Positions 60,064-64,000 of a stretch of 64,000 bases of DNA are shown one piece after another. The notes below the pieces were generated by a model. The model did no database searches and was not told the DNA's origin. It was given only the letters and a program-made list of their open reading frames with translations. Position 1 is the first letter of the stretch. Each line of letters opens with the position of its first letter. The translations under genes and the position numbers were made by a program. This DNA is from an uncultured Clostridia bacterium (GTDB taxonomy: Bacteria > Bacillota > Clostridia > Oscillospirales > Ruminococcaceae). The stretch covers positions 1 to 64,000 of the forward strand of contig CAMCOD010000002.1 of assembly GCA_945876435.1 (NCBI GenBank), written 5' to 3'.

Positions 60064-61335
60064 ATGGAATCACTGTTTTGTTTGAGCATCGCCACAATTG
60101 CGGGCCTTCTGCTGTCCCGTGTGGCGAAAAAATTGCAGCTTCCGGCCGTCACCGCTTACCTGATCGCCGGTATTCTGATCGGCCCTTATGTACTGGGACA
60201 GCTCCAGGTCCCCGGTTTGGGCTTTGTAAGCACCGAACATGTAAAAACCTTCTCTGTATTCTGTGACGTGGCTCTGGGCTTCATCGCCTTTGATATCGGT
60301 AACGAGTTCCGGCTCTCTCAGCTGAAACGCATCGGTTTCCAAGCTACTGTTATTTCCTTCGTACAGGCTCTTATGGCTGCCTTTTTGGTGGATGTTGTAA
60401 TGGTGGTGCTTCACTTCCTGATGCCGGATATCATCACCGTTCCAATGGCCATCGTGCTTGGCGCCATCGCAACCGCTACCGCTCCGGCAGCTACCCTGAT
60501 GGTTGTAAAACAGTACAAAGCCAAAGGTCCTCTCACCACCATCCTGCTGCCTATCGTCGCTTTGGATGACGCCATCGGCCTGGTTGTCTTCGCGGTTTCC
60601 ACCGGTATTGCCAGAGCCCTGATGAGCGGTTCTGTCAGCATCGTTTCCGTTTTGGTAGAACCATTGATTGAAGTACTGGCTTCCTTGATCCTGGGTTCTG
60701 TTATGGGCTTTATCCTGACCTGTCTGGAAAAATATTTCGATTCCAACAGCCGCCGTCTGTCCATCATCATTGCCTTTGTTATGCTCACCGTCGCGCTCTC
60801 CATGCTCAGCTTCAACCTGGGCGGCATCACCTTCAGCTTCTCCTCTCTGCTTGTCTGCATGATGACAGGCACCATTTTCTGCAACATCTGTAACTTCTCT
60901 GAGGATATGATGAACAGAGCGGATAAATGGACAGCCCCTCTGTATGTTTTGTTCTTCGTTCTCAGCGGCGCTGAACTGGAGCTCAGTGTATTCTCCAGTC
61001 TGGCTATTGTGGGCATTGGCCTGACCTACATTCTCTTCCGCTCCGCGGGCAAGATCTTCGGCGCCTTCATCAGCGCGAAACTGACCAAATGCAGCCCAAT
61101 GATCTGCAAGTATCTGGGTATTACCCTGCTGCCGCAGGCCGGTGTTGCCTTGGGTATGTCCATGAAAGTAACCCAGACTATGGGCGAACAGGGTCAATTG
61201 ATTCGAAATATCACCCTCTTTGCCGTGCTGGTTTATGAACTGATCGGCCCAATGCTGACTAAGATCGCTCTGACCAAAGCCGGAGAAATCAGCCCAAGAC
61301 CGGAGATCATCAAACAACCCAACGTCAAAGCTTAG
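60064..61335 (+). CDS. CPA2-family cation/proton antiporter
   Basis: 423 aa, about twelve membrane segments, Na+/H+ exchanger (KefB/GerN-like) type. Features: KKLQLPAVTAYLIAGILIGP, FSVFCDVALGFIAFDIGNEF, ATAPAATLMVVKQYKAKGPL, PIVALDDAIGLVVFAVSTGI with the ion-binding Asp pair. No regulatory TrkA domain follows. Start at ATG 60064 with AGAAGAGGA upstream; a GTG six codons earlier is inside the promoter dyad. Could export K+ or Na+. Confidence 0.93.
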   Translation: MESLFCLSIATIAGLLLSRVAKKLQLPAVTAYLIAGILIGPYVLGQLQVPGLGFVSTEHVKTFSVFCDVALGFIAFDIGNEFRLSQLKRIGFQATVISFVQALMAAFLVDVVMVVLHFLMPDIITVPMAIVLGAIATATAPAATLMVVKQYKAKGPLTTILLPIVALDDAIGLVVFAVSTGIARALMSGSVSIVSVLVEPLIEVLASLILGSVMGFILTCLEKYFDSNSRRLSIIIAFVMLTVALSMLSFNLGGITFSFSSLLVCMMTGTIFCNICNFSEDMMNRADKWTAPLYVLFFVLSGAELELSVFSSLAIVGIGLTYILFRSAGKIFGAFISAKLTKCSPMICKYLGITLLPQAGVALGMSMKVTQTMGEQGQLIRNITLFAVLVYELIGPMLTKIALTKAGEISPRPEIIKQPNVKA

Positions 61336-61375
61336 TTCGGAACGAACTTTATATTCCAATATCCCAACAAATGTG

Positions 61376-61414
61376 AAAAGCCCCTTCTGCCGTTTGGCAG
61401 AAGGGGCTTTTTTT
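61376..61414. terminator. Bidirectional terminator, antiporter / GH13
   Basis: AAAAGCCCCTTCTGCC with GGCAGAAGGGGCTTTT around GTTT, then a T-run. Confidence 0.95.
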
Positions 61415-61422
61415 AAGCATTG

Positions 61423-63291
61423 TTACGAAATCAGGAAAAGAACCGCGCTGTGATGCTCCAGTTTTCCATCCGCGCCATAAGAGCCGCAAAGCTCCAACGG
61501 CTTTACCTGCCGGAATTCCTCTGGCAGCGGAAGATAGCGGGCGTTTTCGCTGCGGTTGATGGCAACCAGGAGCTGATGCTCCTGATCTTTCCGCCGAACA
61601 TAGGAGCAGATGTTATTGTTGACGCACAGAGGCGTAAAATCGCTGTCTTTCAGGAAGCAGGCCTTTTTCCGAAGCTGCCCCAGCCCACGGAACCAATCCA
61701 CCAGCTCCTCATTTTCATAACCCCAAGGATAGCAACAGCGGTTAAAGGGGTCCCGATAGCCGGAAAGACCGGCTTCGTCGCCATAATACAGACAAGGAAT
61801 ACCCGGAAGGAAATACTGGAGCGTAGTGGCCAGCTTCAGGCAGCGCACCCCTCTCTGGTACTCATCTTCCATAAGATAATGATGGTCCGCCTGCCAGATG
61901 CGATCCCGTCCATTGGCTGGCTCACCAGCCAAAACCGTCAGTGCCCGCTCCGTATCATGGGTAGACAGCGAGTTCATGGCGCAGTTCAGCGCCGGCAGCG
62001 GATAGTTCTCCACAATACTGTTGACCGTGGTTAAAAAGCGCCGTCCATTTCCGTTTCGGACATAGTCCAGCACACACTCCCGGAAAGGGTAGTTCATCAC
62101 GCTGTCCAACTGGCCGCCCAGCAGATAGCGGCGACGGCGGCTGTAAGAGATTTTATTGGAGGCATCCTCCCATACTTCGCCGACGATGCAGCAGTCCTCT
62201 CCATGGCTTTTAATGGCCCGGTGCAGTTCGTCGATGATCACATCCGGCAGCTCATCGGCCACATCCAGACGAAAACCGGAAGCGCCCGCGTCCATCCAGT
62301 GATGGATCACAGAATCCTCTCCCCGGCAGATGAAATCCATATAGTCCGGATTGTCCTCGTTCACATTGGGCAACGTTTTGAAGCCCCACCAGCATTCATA
62401 GTCCTTGGAATCTCCCTTGAACTGATACCAGGGATAGTAGGGACTGTTTTTATCCCGGTAAGCGCCGCTGTGTTTGCCGTAACGACCCTCTTTGTTGAAG
62501 TAGATGCTGTCGCTGCCGGTGTGATTGAACACACCATCCAGAATAACCGACATGCCCCGCTTCTTGGCCGCTTCGCAAAGCTCCCTAAAGTCCTGTTCCG
62601 TACCCAACAGAGGGTCGATCTTCCGATAGTCCGCCACGTTATAGCGGTGGTTGGAATGGGCTTCAAAGATCGGATTCAAATAAATACAAGTTACACCCAG
62701 GCTTTCCAGGTAGTCCAGCTTGCTTTCGATCCCCTTCAGGTCCCCGCCAAAGTAGTCGTTGCACTCAAAAACGCCCTTTTTATTCTCTCGATAAACCGGA
62801 AGCTCGCCCCAATCCTGGCGGAGAACCCGGTCTTTTGGCACATTGTCTTTTGGAACACCGGAATTGCAGAAACGATCCGGGAAAATCTGATACAAAATGC
62901 CGTCACCGAAGCAGCCTGGCGTTTTCATGTTTTCATCATAGACCGTAAGCTGCCAGCTTCCCCCATTTCCGTCGATCTGGGCACATTTATAGTCATCCGG
63001 CGTCAGGATATGGACCTCCTGTTCCTCGGCGTAGGCAAAATTATAAAAATACAGCTTTGGTTCCTTGGGCTCAAACGTGCAGCGGTATATATTTTCATCG
63101 GCAGTAAACCGAACCATCTCCATCGGGACCCGCTGATCCGGCATATAGTCCGCATGAATCACCAGCGATACCTCATCCGGAGCGATAGATTTGGGTAAAT
63201 AAACGTGAAATACCACCGGGTGGCCGGATGGTACCGCTCCGAAGGGGTCTTTATACTGAATCATTTTGCTGTCAAAAATACAGGTGTCCAC
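61423..63291 (-). CDS. GH13 alpha-glucan hydrolase, neopullulanase/cyclomaltodextrinase-like
   Basis: 622 aa with GTG start after GAGGAGC. An N-terminal beta domain of ~120 residues precedes the catalytic barrel. Conserved regions: LDGVFNHTG (251-259), GFRLDVADE with nucleophile Asp343, GEVWED with acid/base Glu372, and SLSTHDTER with Asp446. No signal peptide, so it acts inside the cell on imported maltodextrin or on glycogen. It lies downstream of glycogen phosphorylase, consistent with glycogen or maltodextrin breakdown. Confidence 0.94.
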   Translation of the reverse strand: MDTCIFDSKMIQYKDPFGAVPSGHPVVFHVYLPKSIAPDEVSLVIHADYMPDQRVPMEMVRFTADENIYRCTFEPKEPKLYFYNFAYAEEQEVHILTPDDYKCAQIDGNGGSWQLTVYDENMKTPGCFGDGILYQIFPDRFCNSGVPKDNVPKDRVLRQDWGELPVYRENKKGVFECNDYFGGDLKGIESKLDYLESLGVTCIYLNPIFEAHSNHRYNVADYRKIDPLLGTEQDFRELCEAAKKRGMSVILDGVFNHTGSDSIYFNKEGRYGKHSGAYRDKNSPYYPWYQFKGDSKDYECWWGFKTLPNVNEDNPDYMDFICRGEDSVIHHWMDAGASGFRLDVADELPDVIIDELHRAIKSHGEDCCIVGEVWEDASNKISYSRRRRYLLGGQLDSVMNYPFRECVLDYVRNGNGRRFLTTVNSIVENYPLPALNCAMNSLSTHDTERALTVLAGEPANGRDRIWQADHHYLMEDEYQRGVRCLKLATTLQYFLPGIPCLYYGDEAGLSGYRDPFNRCCYPWGYENEELVDWFRGLGQLRKKACFLKDSDFTPLCVNNNICSYVRRKDQEHQLLVAINRSENARYLPLPEEFRQVKPLELCGSYGADGKLEHHSAVLFLIS

Positions 63292-63338
63292 AACGATTCC
63301 GCTCCTCTTTTTTGGAATAAGTTAAAATCAACGGCAAA

Positions 63339-63366
63339 GAAACGGGACAGTCTCTGACTGTCCCGT
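63339..63366 (-). terminator. Terminator after glgP
   Basis: AACGGGACAGTC and GACTGTCCCGTT pair around TCT; a pyrimidine-rich tail follows on the minus strand, about 20 bp after the glgP stop. Confidence 0.88.
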
Positions 63367-63385
63367 TCTGCCGCTTGTATCAGAA

Positions 63386-64000
63386 TTACAGTCCCCAAAT
63401 ATTCTTGGCATATTCCTGAATCGCCCGGTCGGCACAGAAATAGCCGGACTGCGCCGTGTTATTTAAGGCCATTTTCTGCCAACGGAGCGTGTCGCCGTAG
63501 GTCTTAAATGCAAGACGGCGAACCTGGTCATAGCTGTCGAAATCTTTCAGCACCATATAAGGGTCACGGAATTTCAGGCTGTCTGCCAGCGGCTCAAAGC
63601 GGTCGCCGCCGATGGCACCGGAGGTCAGCATATTGATGGCCTGATTGAGCTGCGGATGCTTGGAGTAGATCTCAAAGGGATTGTAACCGATCTGCTTGCA
63701 GCGGTTGACTTCCGGCGTATCCATACCAAAGACAAAGATGTTATCCTTACCGACATGCTCACCGATCTCCACATTGGCGCCGTCCCAAGTACCCAGCGTA
63801 ACCGCGCCGTTGAGCATCAGCTTCATATTGCCGGTACCGGAGGCCTCTGTGCCAGCCAGAGAAATCTGTTCCGATATCTCACTGGCAGGCATCAGCAGCT
63901 CCGACAGAGTAACCCGGTAATCCTCCAGATAAACAATATTAAGAATATCCTTTACCTGCGGGTCATTCTGAATCATTTTGCCCAAGCTGCAAATAAACTT
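63386..64000 (-). CDS. glgP: Glycogen phosphorylase, 3' end
   Basis: The last ~205 residues are in the window; the frame continues past the edge (KFICSLGKMIQNDPQVKDIL at the border). The pyridoxal-phosphate site SGTGNMKLMLNGAVTLGTWD (Lys) is present, and the C-terminal helices end NIWGL. Releases glucose-1-phosphate from glycogen. The following GH13 gene would debranch or trim the limit dextrin. Confidence 0.96.
   Translation of the reverse strand, partial: KFICSLGKMIQNDPQVKDILNIVYLEDYRVTLSELLMPASEISEQISLAGTEASGTGNMKLMLNGAVTLGTWDGANVEIGEHVGKDNIFVFGMDTPEVNRCKQIGYNPFEIYSKHPQLNQAINMLTSGAIGGDRFEPLADSLKFRDPYMVLKDFDSYDQVRRLAFKTYGDTLRWQKMALNNTAQSGYFCADRAIQEYAKNIWGL

Overview
The window looks like chromosome from a low-to-mid GC Gram-positive anaerobe of the class Clostridia, probably a gut Oscillospirales-type lineage. 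This is inferred from strong AGGAGG-type ribosome binding sites throughout, T-box and TPP riboswitch control, the PadR/DUF1700 pair, a short ThiC, an aldo/keto reductase carrying ferredoxin-like clusters, DUF5685 next to a DnaJ protein, and an mreBCD-PBP2-minD morphogenesis block. No rRNA, tRNA or CRISPR array was recognised.

Layout. (1) 1-2,757: the end of an AT-rich accessory (phage or integrative element) segment. It has small minus-strand genes, a DUF7666-type protein with about 22 NTGxx pentapeptides encoded by a 105-bp higher-order DNA repeat, a divergent Cro/CI-like switch with palindromic operators inside both promoter spacers, and a scar that truncates a chromosomal XRE regulator. 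(2) 2,990-7,904: a complete minus-strand thiamine operon, thiW-thiM-thiE-thiD-thiC, led by two nearly identical tandem TPP riboswitches, each with its own terminator. (3) 8,132-17,195: a TetR regulator divergent from a plus-strand operon of a 98-aa protein, an MMPL/RND exporter with a bactofilin-like tail, a 1,594-aa GLUG-repeat envelope protein and a cytidylate-kinase-like protein. This is the best candidate in the window for an undescribed system. (4) 17,258-22,898: a MerR-controlled aldo/keto reductase, a leucine-carboxyl-methyltransferase-like enzyme, sigma-54 with a Cys/His-rich C-terminal tail, and an M42 aminopeptidase. (5) 22,963-26,427: a PadR/DUF1700/membrane protein operon, then a calcium/sodium antiporter behind a yybP-ykoY (manganese) riboswitch and terminator.

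(6) 26,442-31,620 (minus): HAD phosphatase, creatininase-family hydrolase, aspS under a T-box with a GAC specifier, methylglyoxal synthase and a MinD ATPase. (7) 31,697-36,631: mreB-mreC-mreD-PBP2, the rod elongation machinery. (8) 36,747-43,363: a ParB-fold protein and a five-gene oligopeptide/dipeptide ABC importer with an attenuator hairpin between the binding protein and the permeases. (9) 43,552-48,455: a metallophosphoesterase and a five-gene operon of S51-like peptidase, two HAD hydrolases, a GNAT and a glycerophosphodiesterase. (10) 48,590-55,703: an HI0933-family flavoprotein, a glycosyltransferase behind a leader hairpin, a second class B PBP with an atypical macrodomain protein, and DUF5685-DnaJ-membrane protein genes. 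(11) 55,752-61,414: a nucleoside-recognition membrane protein, a divergent MFS-MmcQ-dut-maf cluster and a CPA2 cation/proton antiporter. (12) 61,423-64,000: a GH13 alpha-glucan hydrolase and the 3' end of glycogen phosphorylase.

Most of the window is well-behaved core metabolism and envelope biogenesis. Its regulatory RNA content is high: two TPP aptamers, one manganese-type aptamer, one T-box and at least two further leader or intercistronic attenuator candidates. All functional assignments come from reading motifs by eye; no database search was possible.
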